Of a DNA stretch of 26,866 nt, positions 15,044 through 22,586 are shown in pieces; position 1 is the stretch's first letter; each line of letters begins with the position of its first letter. Where the stretch lies: positions 1 through 26,866 of the forward strand of contig CAZFJU010000029.1 of assembly GCA_964518995.1 (NCBI GenBank), written 5' to 3'. Both the position numbers and the translations under genes were made by a program. The DNA is from ZC4RG20 sp964518995. Its GTDB lineage: Bacteria; Pseudomonadota; Gammaproteobacteria; Steroidobacterales; Rariloculaceae. The notes under the pieces are model-generated. The model saw nothing but the letters and a program-made list of their open reading frames with translations. It was not told where the DNA came from and made no database searches.

Positions 15044-16141
15044 TTCGTCGTCGCGTCCGGCACCCGGCGCTGCAGGCTCTGCCGCCGCCGGGACCGGCTC
15101 CGAGTGCTCCGCCGCCGGGGCAGGCTCGCGATGCAGCGTCTCGAGATGGCGCATGCAGTCCTGCGCCAACGCCTCCACGCCCTCCTTCGCGAGCGCGCTA
15201 ATGCCATAGACCGGGCCGCTCCAGCCGCACGCCGCCGCAATCTCGTCGACGCGCGCGCTCCGCTCCCCAGCGGGCAGCAGATCGAGCTTGTTCAGCACGA
15301 GCCAGCGCGGCAGCGACTCGAGCTCGTGCGAATACCGGCCAAGCTCGGCCGCGATCACGTTCATCTCGCCGGCGACCTCGTCGACCGGACGCTCCGGGGT
15401 CGCATCGACGACGTGCAGCAGCAGCCGCGTGCGCTCCAGATGCTTGAGGAACTGGATCCCAAGCCCTGCGCCCTCGGCCGCGCCTTCGATCAGGCCGGGG
15501 ATGTCTGCAATCACGAAGCTCTGCTCCACGCCCACCCGCACTACGCCGAGATGCGGGTGCAGCGTCGTAAACGGGTACTCCGCGACTTTCGGTCGCGCGG
15601 CCGACATCGCGCGGGTCAGCGTCGACTTGCCGGCGTTCGGCGCGCCGAGCAGGCCGACGTCTGCGAGCACCTTTAGCGCCAGCTGCAGGCGCCGCTCTTC
15701 GCCGGGCTCGCCGGGCGTCGCACGGCGCGGCGCCCGATTGACGCTGCTCTTGAACGCAGTATTGCCGCGCCCGCCCCGCCCGCCTCGGGCGACGAGCAGC
15801 ACGTCGTCCGCGTGGAGAAGATCGCCGAGCGTCTCCTCGGTATCGAGATCCCGGACTTCCGTGCCGACCGGCACAGCGATGTGGAGATCGGCTCCAGATG
15901 CGCCGGTCATGTTGCGTCCGCCGCCGCCGCCGCCGTTGGCCGCCTTGAAGCGGCGCTGCACACGGAAATCCGCCAGGGTGTTCAGCCCCTCGCGCGCCAC
16001 GAGGTAGACACTGCCGCCTTGGCCGCCGTCGCCGCCATCCGGGCCGCCGCGCGGCACGAACTTCTCGCGGCGAAAGCTGACCGTGCCGTTGCCGCCCCGT
16101 CCGGCCTCAACGCGGATATCCGCTTCGTCGACGAATTTCAC
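15026..16141 (-). CDS. obgE: Obg family GTPase ObgE/CgtA
   Basis: A 371-residue GTPase that binds the 50S subunit and acts in ribosome assembly and stress control. The glycine-rich Obg fold occupies residues 1-158 (EAGRGGNGTVSFRREKF, PRGGPDGGDGGQGG, AANGGGGGGRNMTG). The G domain starts with GAPNAGKST (residues 166-174), followed by YPFTTLHPHLG (switch I), DIPGLIEGA (G3), NKLD (G4) and GISAL (G5). A charged, Ala/Pro/Glu-rich tail (about 30 residues) ends the protein; such tails vary between species. The start is GTG at 16141, forced by the conserved MKFVDEA N-terminus. It follows rpmA on the same strand after an apparent terminator. Its 3' end overlaps rpsT tail to tail. Confidence 0.96.
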   Translation of the reverse strand: MKFVDEADIRVEAGRGGNGTVSFRREKFVPRGGPDGGDGGQGGSVYLVAREGLNTLADFRVQRRFKAANGGGGGGRNMTGASGADLHIAVPVGTEVRDLDTEETLGDLLHADDVLLVARGGRGGRGNTAFKSSVNRAPRRATPGEPGEERRLQLALKVLADVGLLGAPNAGKSTLTRAMSAARPKVAEYPFTTLHPHLGVVRVGVEQSFVIADIPGLIEGAAEGAGLGIQFLKHLERTRLLLHVVDATPERPVDEVAGEMNVIAAELGRYSHELESLPRWLVLNKLDLLPAGERSARVDEIAAACGWSGPVYGISALAKEGVEALAQDCMRHLETLHREPAPAAEHSEPVPAAAEPAAPGAGRDDESGHRA

Positions 16142-16180
16142 GGCAGCTCAGCGTGCGATCGGAATAGACGTGCTGGGACG

Positions 16181-16206
16181 AAAAAAGCCCCGACGCGCGG
16201 GGCTTT
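16181..16206 (-). terminator. Rho-independent terminator after rpmA, before obgE
   Basis: On the minus strand AAAGCCCCG and CGGGGCTTT form a 9-bp stem around a 5-nt loop and are followed directly by a T-run (TTTTTT including the stem end). It lies 23 bp after the rpmA stop and 39 bp before the obgE start. It probably attenuates readthrough from the strongly expressed ribosomal protein genes into obgE. Confidence 0.85.
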
Positions 16207-16229
16207 CGAGGTCGCATGCACGGCGGCGT

Positions 16230-16487
16230 TCAGTCCGCGACGACGCTAACGTGCAAACGCTTGTTGGCGCCCTTTGTTTCGAATGCCACCCGGCCGTTCG
16301 CGAGCGCGAACAACGTGTGGTCGCGGCCGAGCCCGACGTTGGTGCCCGGATGGAAGCGCGTTCCGCGCTGCCGCACGAGAATGTTGCCCGCCGTGACCTG
16401 CTCGCCGCCAAAGCGCTTGACGCCAAGCCGTTTCGATTCCGAATCGCGCCCGTTCCTCGAGCTGCCGCCGGCTTTCTTATGTGCCAT
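16230..16487 (-). CDS. rpmA: 50S ribosomal protein L27
   Basis: An 85-residue large-subunit protein near the peptidyl-transferase centre. The N-terminus MAHKKAGGSSRNGRDSESKR is the canonical proteobacterial form without a cleavable extension. LGVKRFGGEQVTAGNILVRQRGT and HPGTNVGLGRDHTLFA follow, and length is normal. A GGAGGAG Shine-Dalgarno lies 6 nt upstream of the ATG. It is 70 bp downstream of rplU, with which it forms an operon. A strong terminator follows it. Confidence 0.97.
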   Translation of the reverse strand: MAHKKAGGSSRNGRDSESKRLGVKRFGGEQVTAGNILVRQRGTRFHPGTNVGLGRDHTLFALANGRVAFETKGANKRLHVSVVAD

Positions 16488-16557
16488 CGATTTCTCCTCC
16501 GTATCCGTACGCCGCCGCTCTGGCTCCAGAAGCTCTGGACCTTGCGGTGCGAGTTGC

Positions 16558-16881
16558 TTAGGCGGCCTCGCCGCCGGAAATCGAGGTGATCTCGACTTCC
16601 GTATAGTGTTGCCGATGACTGCCCATACGCTGATAGTGCGTACGACGCTTGAATTTGACGATATCGATCTTCTTGGTGCGGCCCTGGCTCAATACTTTAC
16701 CCTGAACCATGCCGCCCGACAGGAGCGGCGCACCGATGCGGATATCCGCGCCGTCGCCGACCAGCAGCACCTGATCGAAATCGATGACATCGCCGACGTC
16801 GGCGTTGAGGCGCTCTACGCGCAGCTTATCGCCGGGGCTCACGCGGTACTGCTTACCGCCTGTACGAAAGACCGCATACAC
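16558..16881 (-). CDS. rplU: 50S ribosomal protein L21, GTG start
   Basis: A 107-residue large-subunit protein that binds 23S rRNA with L20. The conserved N-terminus (M)YAVFRTGGKQYRVSPGD fixes the start at GTG 16881; GAGGAG lies 8 nt upstream. The frame is open further upstream to 16962 but that part overlaps the promoter. The C-terminal RNA-binding motif FKRRTHYQRMGSHRQHYTEV is intact. It heads the rplU-rpmA(-obgE) operon, divergent from ispB, as in many Gammaproteobacteria. Confidence 0.97.
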   Translation of the reverse strand: MYAVFRTGGKQYRVSPGDKLRVERLNADVGDVIDFDQVLLVGDGADIRIGAPLLSGGMVQGKVLSQGRTKKIDIVKFKRRTHYQRMGSHRQHYTEVEITSISGGEAA

Positions 16882-16933
16882 TAGGAAGGCTCCTCGGCAT
16901 TGGAAGCGGTGCCGGACCGCGGGGAAGCGACGC

Positions 16934-16962
16934 ATTTTAGTGAGTGCTCCGAAGCCGGTCAA
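16934..16962 (-). promoter_or_regulatory. Sigma70 promoter of rplU-rpmA
   Basis: On the minus strand TTGACC (16957-16962) and TAAAAT (16934-16939) are separated by exactly 17 bp. The expected start of transcription is near 16927, about 46 nt before the GTG of rplU. This is one of the two best promoters in the window. The spacer carries one arm of the imperfect inverted repeat at 16940-16987. Confidence 0.82.
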
Positions 16963-17013
16963 CGCTTTAGCATTGCGGAGTGCTCACGGGCGGGGGAACG
17001 CTTTAGCGCCCGT
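16940..17013. repeat. Nested inverted and direct repeats in the rplU-ispB divergent region
   Basis: An imperfect inverted repeat GTGAG-TG-CTCCG (16940-16951) / CGGAG-TG-CTCAC (16976-16987), with only the central TG unpaired, is followed by ACGGGCG (16986-16992) / CGCCCGT (17007-17013). The loops of both carry the same 11-bp sequence AACGCTTTAGC, at 16961-16971 and 16997-17007. The first copy overlaps the rplU -35. These could be regulator sites for the divergent promoters or alternative hairpins in the ispB leader. Confidence 0.6.
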
Positions 17014-17119
17014 TGGCGGCCGACTTAAGTGAGCGCGCTGCGCCGACCCGCACCGCCGATCCACGCACAAATCGGGCATCGCGCTCGCCAAAAGCGCCCA
17101 GTTAAGGCATCATCCACCC

Positions 17120-18118
17120 ATGCATGTTGCCTCGAGCCAACAATCGGTGCCCTCGCTCGACGCACTGAGATCCTTGGTCGGCGACGATTGGGGCGACGTG
17201 AATCGCGTCATCTATCGCCGGCTCGGCAGCGACGTCGCCCTTGTCAATCAGGTCGCCCACCACATTATCCATAATGGCGGCAAGCGGCTACGGCCGCTCG
17301 CGGTGCTGCTGGCCGCACGCGCAGCGGGTTACCGCGGCGACGCGCACGTCTCCGCCGCGGCGATCATCGAGTTCATCCACACCGCCACGCTGCTGCACGA
17401 CGATGTGATCGACGGCTCCGGGCTGCGGCGCGGCCAACGCACCGCCAACTCGATGTTTGGCAATCAAGCGAGCGTGCTCGTCGGCGACTTTCTCTACTCG
17501 CGCGCGTTCCAGATGATGGTCGAGATCGACGACATCAAAATTCTCGGCGTGATGGCGAACGCGACCAACACCATCGCCGAAGGCGAAGTGCTGCAGCTCA
17601 TGAACTGCAACAATCCGGACATCACCGAAGCCGATTACATGGAGGTGATCTACCGGAAAACAGCGAAGCTGTTCGAGGCCGGCACGCGCATCGCGTCGAT
17701 CCTCGCGGGGCAGGACGAGCGAGTCGAGCAAGCGCTGATCGGCTTTGGCCGCCATCTCGGCCTCGCCTTCCAGCTCGTGGATGACGCGCTCGACTATGCG
17801 GCCAAGCCTGAGGAGCTCGGCAAGAACATCGGCGACGATCTGGCGGAGGGCAAGCCCACGCTGCCGCTGATCTACGCAATGGCGCACGGCAGCGCGGCCG
17901 AGCGACACATGATCCGCGAAGCCATCGAGACCGGCGGCACGCAGAACCTCACGTCGATTCAGCTCGCGATCGAGTCTTCGGGCGGCATGCGCTACACGGC
18001 CGAGCGCGCCCGCAGCGAAGCGGAGACCGCGCTCGCCGCGCTCGAACCCCTGCCGCCGTCGAAGTTCCACGAGGGGCTCATCGGGCTCGCCCAGTTCGCA
18101 GTCAATCGCCGCTTCTGA
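17120..18118 (+). CDS. ispB: Octaprenyl (polyprenyl) diphosphate synthase
   Basis: A 332-residue trans-prenyltransferase that builds the side chain of the respiratory quinone from isopentenyl diphosphate. GGKRLRP (residues 53-59) binds the substrate diphosphate. The first Asp-rich motif is HDDVIDGSGLRRGQRT (93-108) and the second is FQLVDDALDY (217-226), with GKPTLPLIYA after it. Both Asp-rich motifs are intact. A medium/long-chain product is inferred from similarity to IspB and from the position next to rplU-rpmA-obgE, a widespread gammaproteobacterial arrangement. The start is ATG 17120, with only a distant AAGG upstream. I see no clear sigma70 promoter for it in the 238-bp divergent region. 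Confidence 0.94.
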   Translation: MHVASSQQSVPSLDALRSLVGDDWGDVNRVIYRRLGSDVALVNQVAHHIIHNGGKRLRPLAVLLAARAAGYRGDAHVSAAAIIEFIHTATLLHDDVIDGSGLRRGQRTANSMFGNQASVLVGDFLYSRAFQMMVEIDDIKILGVMANATNTIAEGEVLQLMNCNNPDITEADYMEVIYRKTAKLFEAGTRIASILAGQDERVEQALIGFGRHLGLAFQLVDDALDYAAKPEELGKNIGDDLAEGKPTLPLIYAMAHGSAAERHMIREAIETGGTQNLTSIQLAIESSGGMRYTAERARSEAETALAALEPLPPSKFHEGLIGLAQFAVNRRF

Positions 18119-18184
18119 GCCACTACGCCGGCTCCCATCGACGTTTGCTGGCCTGCACCGCGGGGCACGGCTTACCCGCTCCCA

Positions 18185-18484
18185 TCAACCATTCTTCTGC
18201 TGCGCCGCCTCGAAGCGCGCGAGCTGCTCCGGCGTCGCCGGCGGCTGGTGCTTCGCTTTCCACTCATCGTACGGCATGCCATACACTCGCTCGCGCGCAG
18301 CATCGAGATCCAAATCGACACCCTGCGCCTGCGCCGCCTCCGCATACCACTTGCTGAGACAGTTGCGGCAGAACCCGGCGAGGGTCATCAGATCGATGTT
18401 CTGCACGTCCTTACGCTCGTCGAAGTGCTTCAGCAACCGCCGGAACACGGCCGCATCGAGCTCCGTTTTGAGCTGCTCATCCAT
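18185..18484 (-). CDS. DUF1244 family protein
   Basis: A 99-residue small soluble protein. The core FRRLLKHFDERKDVQNIDLMTLAGFCRNCLSKWYAEAA (about residues 14-51) is characteristic of the DUF1244 family, whose function is not established. The two Cys of FCRNCLSKWY might bind metal or nucleic acid; that is speculation. GGAGGG lies 8 nt before the ATG at 18484. It converges on ispB with a 66-bp gap that shows no hairpin terminator. Upstream on the same strand lies the sulfotransferase remnant, whose stop at 18509 is only 24 bp away, so the two may once have been co-transcribed. Confidence 0.88.
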   Translation of the reverse strand: MDEQLKTELDAAVFRRLLKHFDERKDVQNIDLMTLAGFCRNCLSKWYAEAAQAQGVDLDLDAARERVYGMPYDEWKAKHQPPATPEQLARFEAAQQKNG

Positions 18485-18508
18485 TGGCTCGACCCTCCAT
18501 ATAATCGA

Positions 18509-18994
18509 TCAAGTTCCGTGGCCGATGCAGGCATCAACCTCGGCAAGAATATCCGGCCATAGCGCGTAGGAGCCAACGCCCGCGGTACGCCGCGCGAACT
18601 CGCTCTTGAGCCGGCGCGCCTGCTGCGGCTCATGCGGCCGAAGCTGCTCTCAGCTTCGACGGCGGCAAGCGCAGCGTCGTCCTGAACGAGGCTCGACGCC
18701 GGCTCGCCGATGAATTCACCGACTTCGGTAATGACTCGGAGTGTCTCTCGCCACATGCGCTCATACGTGACGAACAGCACGTTCGGGCCTCCCGGCGCGC
18801 ATACCACGACATCAAATGGTCGAAGTAATCGCCGAAGTCAACCTCGCCGCGGATGAAGCATTCGAAGAAGTCGTCGAACGTGCGCGCGGCCGATAACGCA
18901 GCCCGGACGCGAAGCCCTGCACCGGGAAGCCCATCGGCATGCGAAAGCCGTCGTGCATGACGTACTTCGGGCGTTGGCGAAAGGATGTCGACAT
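18509..18994 (-). pseudogene. Decayed, 5'-truncated sulfotransferase
   Basis: Similarity to the C-terminal half of Sulfotransfer_1-type enzymes is split over successive frames on the minus strand. Frame A ends in VMHDGFRMPMGFPVQGF (near 18960-18910). Frame B reads TFDDFFECFIRGEVDF and GDYFDHLMSWYARREA (about 18885-18790). Frame C reads PNVLFVTYERMWRETLRV and ITEVGEFIG (about 18790-18640), the 3'-phosphate binding neighbourhood of sulfotransferases. Frame D reads RPHEPQQARRLKSEFARR and YALWPDILAEVDACIGHGT, then stops at 18509. At least three frameshifts are needed. The N-terminal PAPS-binding P-loop (KSGTTW-like) is missing, so the gene is also truncated. Sequencing errors could explain single shifts but not the missing front end. 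This accounts for most of the gap between 18484 and 19108; no other feature is visible there. Confidence 0.72.
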
Positions 18995-19107
18995 CGGCTG
19001 CGCAGTCGATGTTAAATGAATTCGGCGGTGTTCAACAGGATCACCCGGTTACGGCTCGCTGCACGGACCACCGCCGCCCTGCCGGCGAGCGCCGACACGG
19101 AGACGAA

Positions 19108-19548
19108 ATGAGCAAAGATTGGATCGCCGTGGCCGACAAGAATCGTTGCCGTATCTTCCAACAGGCGAGCCGAAACGGCGCCATCGAGGAGATCACCGCG
19201 CTGGTCGCACCGGCAACGCGACTCAAGAACCAGGACATCAACACCGACCGCCCCGGCAGCTCGTTCGGCAGCGGGCAAGGCCGGCACGCGGTAGGCGGCT
19301 CGATCGAGCCGGTGGAGCAAGAGGCCATCCGCTTCGCCAAGGAAGTCGCGAGTCGGCTCGATTCGGGGCGCCGGCACAATAGCTTTGCTCGGTTGTATGT
19401 CGTGGCCGAGCCGCGCTTCCTCGGCCACCTGCGGCAGCATTACACGCGGCCGCTCAAAGATACGATCGCCGTGGAGATCGACAAGGACTGGACGTTGCAA
19501 AGCGCGGAGCAGATACGCAACCGGCTGCGCGACGCGGTATTTGGTTAG
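19108..19548 (+). CDS. Host attachment protein family (Host_attach)
   Basis: A 146-residue cytoplasmic protein starting MSKDWIAVADKNRCRIFQQA. The pattern WIxVADxxRxRIF, the central RPGSSFGSGQGRHAVGG and EQEAIRFAKEVASRLDSGRR, and the later FARLYVVAEPRFLGHLRQHY with AVEIDKDWTL identify the Host_attach (AtsC-like) family. The family is named from attachment of Agrobacterium-type bacteria to hosts; its fold is related to archaeal/eukaryotic release-factor domains and its molecular role in most bacteria is unclear. ATG 19108 is preferred over the upstream in-frame ATG 18985 because GGAG sits just before it and the protein then has family length. It lies divergent from the sulfotransferase remnant and converges on the membrane-protein pair. 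Confidence 0.85.
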   Translation: MSKDWIAVADKNRCRIFQQASRNGAIEEITALVAPATRLKNQDINTDRPGSSFGSGQGRHAVGGSIEPVEQEAIRFAKEVASRLDSGRRHNSFARLYVVAEPRFLGHLRQHYTRPLKDTIAVEIDKDWTLQSAEQIRNRLRDAVFG

Positions 19549-19577
19549 CGCGCCTAAACGCTGCGAGCGACCCGGCG

Positions 19578-20054
19578 TTACGCATACGCCATCCACCGCC
19601 CGGCCGTCATCACGCCCAGCCACAGGGCGAGCGACAGCGTAGCGATTACACGTATCCCCCATGGCGTCTGCGCGGCGGTGAGCCACCGCTCGCCGCTGCG
19701 CGCGACGGCGACCGTGAAGACCAGCGCGTTGATGCCGGCAAGCGCCATCAACGCCATCTTGAGCGCGAACATTCTGCTCGTGCCGAACGATGTCGCGCCG
19801 TAGGTGAACATCAGCGAGCCAGTCACCACATTGATCAGGAACCCGACCCAGACCCAAGGCAGAAGCCCGAGCATCGACGGCAGCGGCAGGCTGCGCGCAA
19901 AGCCGAGCAAGCGCAGGTCGATCAGCATGATGGAACCGATGAGCAGCGCGAGCCCCAGGTAGTGGACGGTTTCGAACGCCGGGTACATCCAGACCGACGT
20001 TCGGATCGCGGCGGCGACCGGCGTGCTCTCGAGCCACACAAAGAGATCCATCAT
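19578..20054 (-). CDS. Four-helix membrane protein, DUF6644-like (second paralog)
   Basis: A 158-residue inner-membrane protein with about four transmembrane segments (residues 25-48, 63-84, 95-116, 131-152). It is a clear paralog of the upstream gene: both share W-x-YP-x-x-ET-x-H-x-LG-x-A-x-L-x-GS-x-x-LI-x-LR-x-LG near residues 22-51. The assignment to DUF6644 is from recollection of that pattern and is moderate. The conserved His31 in the first membrane segment could be a cofactor ligand, but no function is known to me. The start overlaps the stop of the upstream paralog (ATGA at 20051-20054). It is the last gene of the ggt operon; 29 bp separate it from the convergent Host_attach gene. Confidence 0.8.
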   Translation of the reverse strand: MMDLFVWLESTPVAAAIRTSVWMYPAFETVHYLGLALLIGSIMLIDLRLLGFARSLPLPSMLGLLPWVWVGFLINVVTGSLMFTYGATSFGTSRMFALKMALMALAGINALVFTVAVARSGERWLTAAQTPWGIRVIATLSLALWLGVMTAGRWMAYA

Positions 20055-20515
20055 GGCGTATACGCGATCAGCCGGCCGGCAGCCGCCGCGCCGACCCAGA
20101 ATACGAGCGACGTGCCGGCCAGCCAGCGCGCGGCCGGGCTTGCGAGCCCGGCGGCCGCCGAGCGGAGAGCCTTGCGGTTCAGCAGCGCGGCATTCAGACC
20201 CGCGAGCACGATCAGCACCAGCTTGATCCGGAACGTGTAGCTGCTAAAGAAGTAGATGGCGTCGGAGGTGAATAGCGCAATGCCAGACGCCGCATTCAAG
20301 GTAAAGCCGGCCCAGGCGAGCGGCAGCAGCTCTTGCATGCCGAGCAGCGGCAGCTCCGGCTTGTAGCCGAGGATGCGCAGGTTGATCAGGCCGAGCGAGC
20401 CGAGCAGCATCGCCATACCGAGCGCATGCAGCGTCTCGAGCAGTGGGTAAGCCCACAGCGTCTCGGCGACGGCCGTCGCCAGCGCGGTGCCCTGCAGCCA
20501 GGCCAGAAAATTCAT
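20051..20515 (-). CDS. Four-helix membrane protein, DUF6644-like (first paralog)
   Basis: A 154-residue inner-membrane protein with about four transmembrane helices. Residues 20-50 (LWAYPLLETLHALGMAMLLGS, then LINLRILGY) match the following paralog almost position for position, including the His in the first helix. LAWAGFTLNAASGIALFTSDA and FRIKLVLIVLAGLNALLL-like segments also align. It begins 16 bp after the ggt stop, which suggests co-transcription and perhaps a common envelope role. Function is unknown to me. Tandem duplication is the simplest origin. Confidence 0.8.
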   Translation of the reverse strand: MNFLAWLQGTALATAVAETLWAYPLLETLHALGMAMLLGSLGLINLRILGYKPELPLLGMQELLPLAWAGFTLNAASGIALFTSDAIYFFSSYTFRIKLVLIVLAGLNAALLNRKALRSAAAGLASPAARWLAGTSLVFWVGAAAAGRLIAYTP

Positions 20516-20531
20516 CGAGCGCGACTACCCG

Positions 20532-22448
20532 CTACCAGGCGATGCCGTAATCCTCGCCAAAGTCGCTCGCGCCTCCCGACATCGTGCCGCTCTCACGATC
20601 GAAGTAGATCGCCGTGATCGGCCCGGACGTATGCGTCGCCGTCTCGACGAAGTAGCCCATCCGCTCGAGCTCGGTGCGCACCTGCCACGGCACGTCGTCG
20701 CGCAATAGCAGCCGGCCGGGCTCGGACCGTTGCGAGCCGAACGAGCTATGCATCTGGTAGCTGTTGAAGTTCGCCGCTTCGGTCGCTTGCTGCACGGTCA
20801 TGCCGAACTCGACGATGTTCAGGAGCAGCTGCAGCAGATTCTGGTCCTGCGTATCGCCGCCCTGCGCGGCGAACGCGAGGAACGGCTGGCCGTCGCGCAG
20901 CGCGATGCTCGGGCTTAGCGTCGCGCGCGGCCGCTTGCCGGGCTCGAGGACATTGAATGGATTGGCGCGCCGGTCCATGTCGAAGCTCTGCATGCGCTGG
21001 GAGAGCCCGATGCCCGTCCGACCCGCGATATAGGCCGGAATCCAACCGCCGCTCGGTGTAATCGACACGACCCATCCTTCGGCATCGGCGGTCTGCAGCG
21101 ACGTCGTGCCGGCTCGGAACGCCTGCTCGTCCGTTAGCGTCCGTGCGTCGTTGCGCACCCCGCGCGGACGCGGCTGCTCGACCCGCGGCCGCCAAGTCTC
21201 GAGGAGATCGCCGAACGGATTCGCTTCGCCCTGATGCGGGTACGGATCGCCCGGCTTCACGTTCGGGTCATTGCGCTGCCAATCGATCTGCGCATAGCGC
21301 TCCCGCGCATACGCCTTGGACAGCAGGCCCTCGATGGGCTCCTGCGGCGGATAGTACGGATCGCCATAGTAGAAATCCCGGTCGGCGAACGCGAGATTCA
21401 TCGCCTGATAGAGTGTGTGAATATACCGGGCGCTGTTGTAGCCCATCTCACGGAGATCGACGTTCTCGAGGATATTGAGCGTCTGCAGCAGCACCGGACC
21501 CTGCACCCAATGCGTGAGCTTGTAGACCTCGATGCCCTTGTAGGTCGTAACCACGGGCTCCTCGACGTAGACGCGCCAGTTGGCGAGGTCCTCGGTCGTG
21601 ATCAGGCCGCCGCCGGCTTGCACGGCCTCGGCAATCTCGCGCGCAATGTCGCCGCGATAGAAGCGCTCGTAAGCGGCCATGATCGCCTCTTCGCGGTTCT
21701 TGCCGGCCGCGAGCGCGTCCCGCTCCGCTTCCACGAGCTTCATCAGCGTCCCCAGCAGCTCGGGCTGGGAGAACAGCTCGCCGGCGCGCGGCGCCGCCCA
21801 TGCGCGCGGACGAGTCGGATCGAAATGCGGCAGCAGCACGCGCCGGGAATCCTCCCAACGCACGAGCAGCTCCTTCGAGAACTCGATCGATTCCGACGTT
21901 TGCTGCTCCATCGGGTAGCCGCGCGCCATCTCGATCGCGGGGCCGAGCGCCTCCTCGAGGCTCATCGTGCCGTACTCCGCGAGCATGATCATCAGCCCGC
22001 CGGGCGTGCCGGGCGTCACCGCGGCCAGCGGCCCGTAGTCCGGCGGCTGCGTCAAGCCGCGCGAACGAAAGAACTGCGGGGTCGCGCCCGTAGGCGCGAC
22101 GCCGAGCGCGTTGATGCCCTTGACCTCGCCGGTTCGCGGGTCGTGGATCAGCGCCTGCGTCTCGCCGCCCCAGGCGAGCGTATCCCACATCGTGGCCGAG
22201 GCCGCGAGTGTCGCGGCTGCGGCATCGACGGCATTGCCGCCCGCGGCGAAGGTCATCGCCCCGGCCGTGGCCGCGAGCGGCTTACCGGCGACGACGACCC
22301 AGTGCTTGCCGTGCAGCTCGGGCTTGATCGAGTGGATGTTCTCCTGGGCCGGCGCCGCAGCCGCCAGCAGAGCCAGCTTGATGCCGAGCAGCAAGCCGGC
22401 GATTCCCCTTCGGCCGTTCGCGAGGCCAGTCGCAGCCTTTCGTGTCAT
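20532..22448 (-). CDS. ggt: Gamma-glutamyltransferase family protein (Ntn hydrolase)
   Basis: A 638-residue exported enzyme. GGTs cleave gamma-glutamyl bonds (for example of glutathione) in the periplasm after self-cleavage into two subunits. The signal peptide is residues 1-35 (basic start, LLLGIKLALLAAAAPA/QE). The large subunit shows AAGGNAVDAAAATLAA and TPGTPGGLMIMLAEYGTMS. The autoprocessing site is GTTSLQTADAEGWVVSITPS with nucleophile Thr448 (codon 21105-21107). The oxyanion-hole Gly pair is in AQGGDTQ. The usual TTH at the cleavage site is TTS, and the typical lid motif is replaced by SGGWIPAYIAGRTGIG, so substrate specificity probably differs from classical GGT. The start ATG 22448 precedes the signal peptide; the longer open frame runs into rarA. 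Two membrane-protein genes follow. Confidence 0.92.
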   Translation of the reverse strand: MTRKAATGLANGRRGIAGLLLGIKLALLAAAAPAQENIHSIKPELHGKHWVVVAGKPLAATAGAMTFAAGGNAVDAAAATLAASATMWDTLAWGGETQALIHDPRTGEVKGINALGVAPTGATPQFFRSRGLTQPPDYGPLAAVTPGTPGGLMIMLAEYGTMSLEEALGPAIEMARGYPMEQQTSESIEFSKELLVRWEDSRRVLLPHFDPTRPRAWAAPRAGELFSQPELLGTLMKLVEAERDALAAGKNREEAIMAAYERFYRGDIAREIAEAVQAGGGLITTEDLANWRVYVEEPVVTTYKGIEVYKLTHWVQGPVLLQTLNILENVDLREMGYNSARYIHTLYQAMNLAFADRDFYYGDPYYPPQEPIEGLLSKAYARERYAQIDWQRNDPNVKPGDPYPHQGEANPFGDLLETWRPRVEQPRPRGVRNDARTLTDEQAFRAGTTSLQTADAEGWVVSITPSGGWIPAYIAGRTGIGLSQRMQSFDMDRRANPFNVLEPGKRPRATLSPSIALRDGQPFLAFAAQGGDTQDQNLLQLLLNIVEFGMTVQQATEAANFNSYQMHSSFGSQRSEPGRLLLRDDVPWQVRTELERMGYFVETATHTSGPITAIYFDRESGTMSGGASDFGEDYGIAW

Positions 22449-22471
22449 GCCCCAAGTGTACCCGTCCGCGG

Positions 22472-22495
22472 CGCTTCGACACGAGGTTCGAAGCG
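22472..22495. promoter_or_regulatory. Inverted repeat between ggt and rarA
   Basis: CGCTTCGA (22472-22479) and TCGAAGCG (22488-22495) are perfect 8-bp arms around an 8-nt spacer in the 138-bp divergent region, about 24 bp upstream of the ggt start. It could be an operator or a hairpin in the ggt leader. No regulator can be assigned. Confidence 0.45.
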
Positions 22496-22542
22496 GGTTT
22501 CCGCCGTTTGCCTGCGGCCGGGGGACTTCGGTCGTCCAAGGG

Positions 22543-22548
22543 TACAAT
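22543..22548 (+). promoter_or_regulatory. Possible -10 box of the rarA operon
   Basis: TACAAT matches the -10 consensus at five of six positions and lies 39 bp upstream of the rarA TTG start. No recognisable -35 hexamer is found 16-18 bp upstream, where the sequence is a G-run. Confidence 0.4.
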
Positions 22549-22586
22549 TCAGCTTCCGACTTCGACCGCCACCGGGTTACGAGAAC

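Noticed and set aside
21234..22586. N-terminal extension of the rarA frame antisense to ggt
   Set aside because: It is the shadow of ggt on the other strand. RarA similarity starts just after TTG 22587 and gives normal family length.
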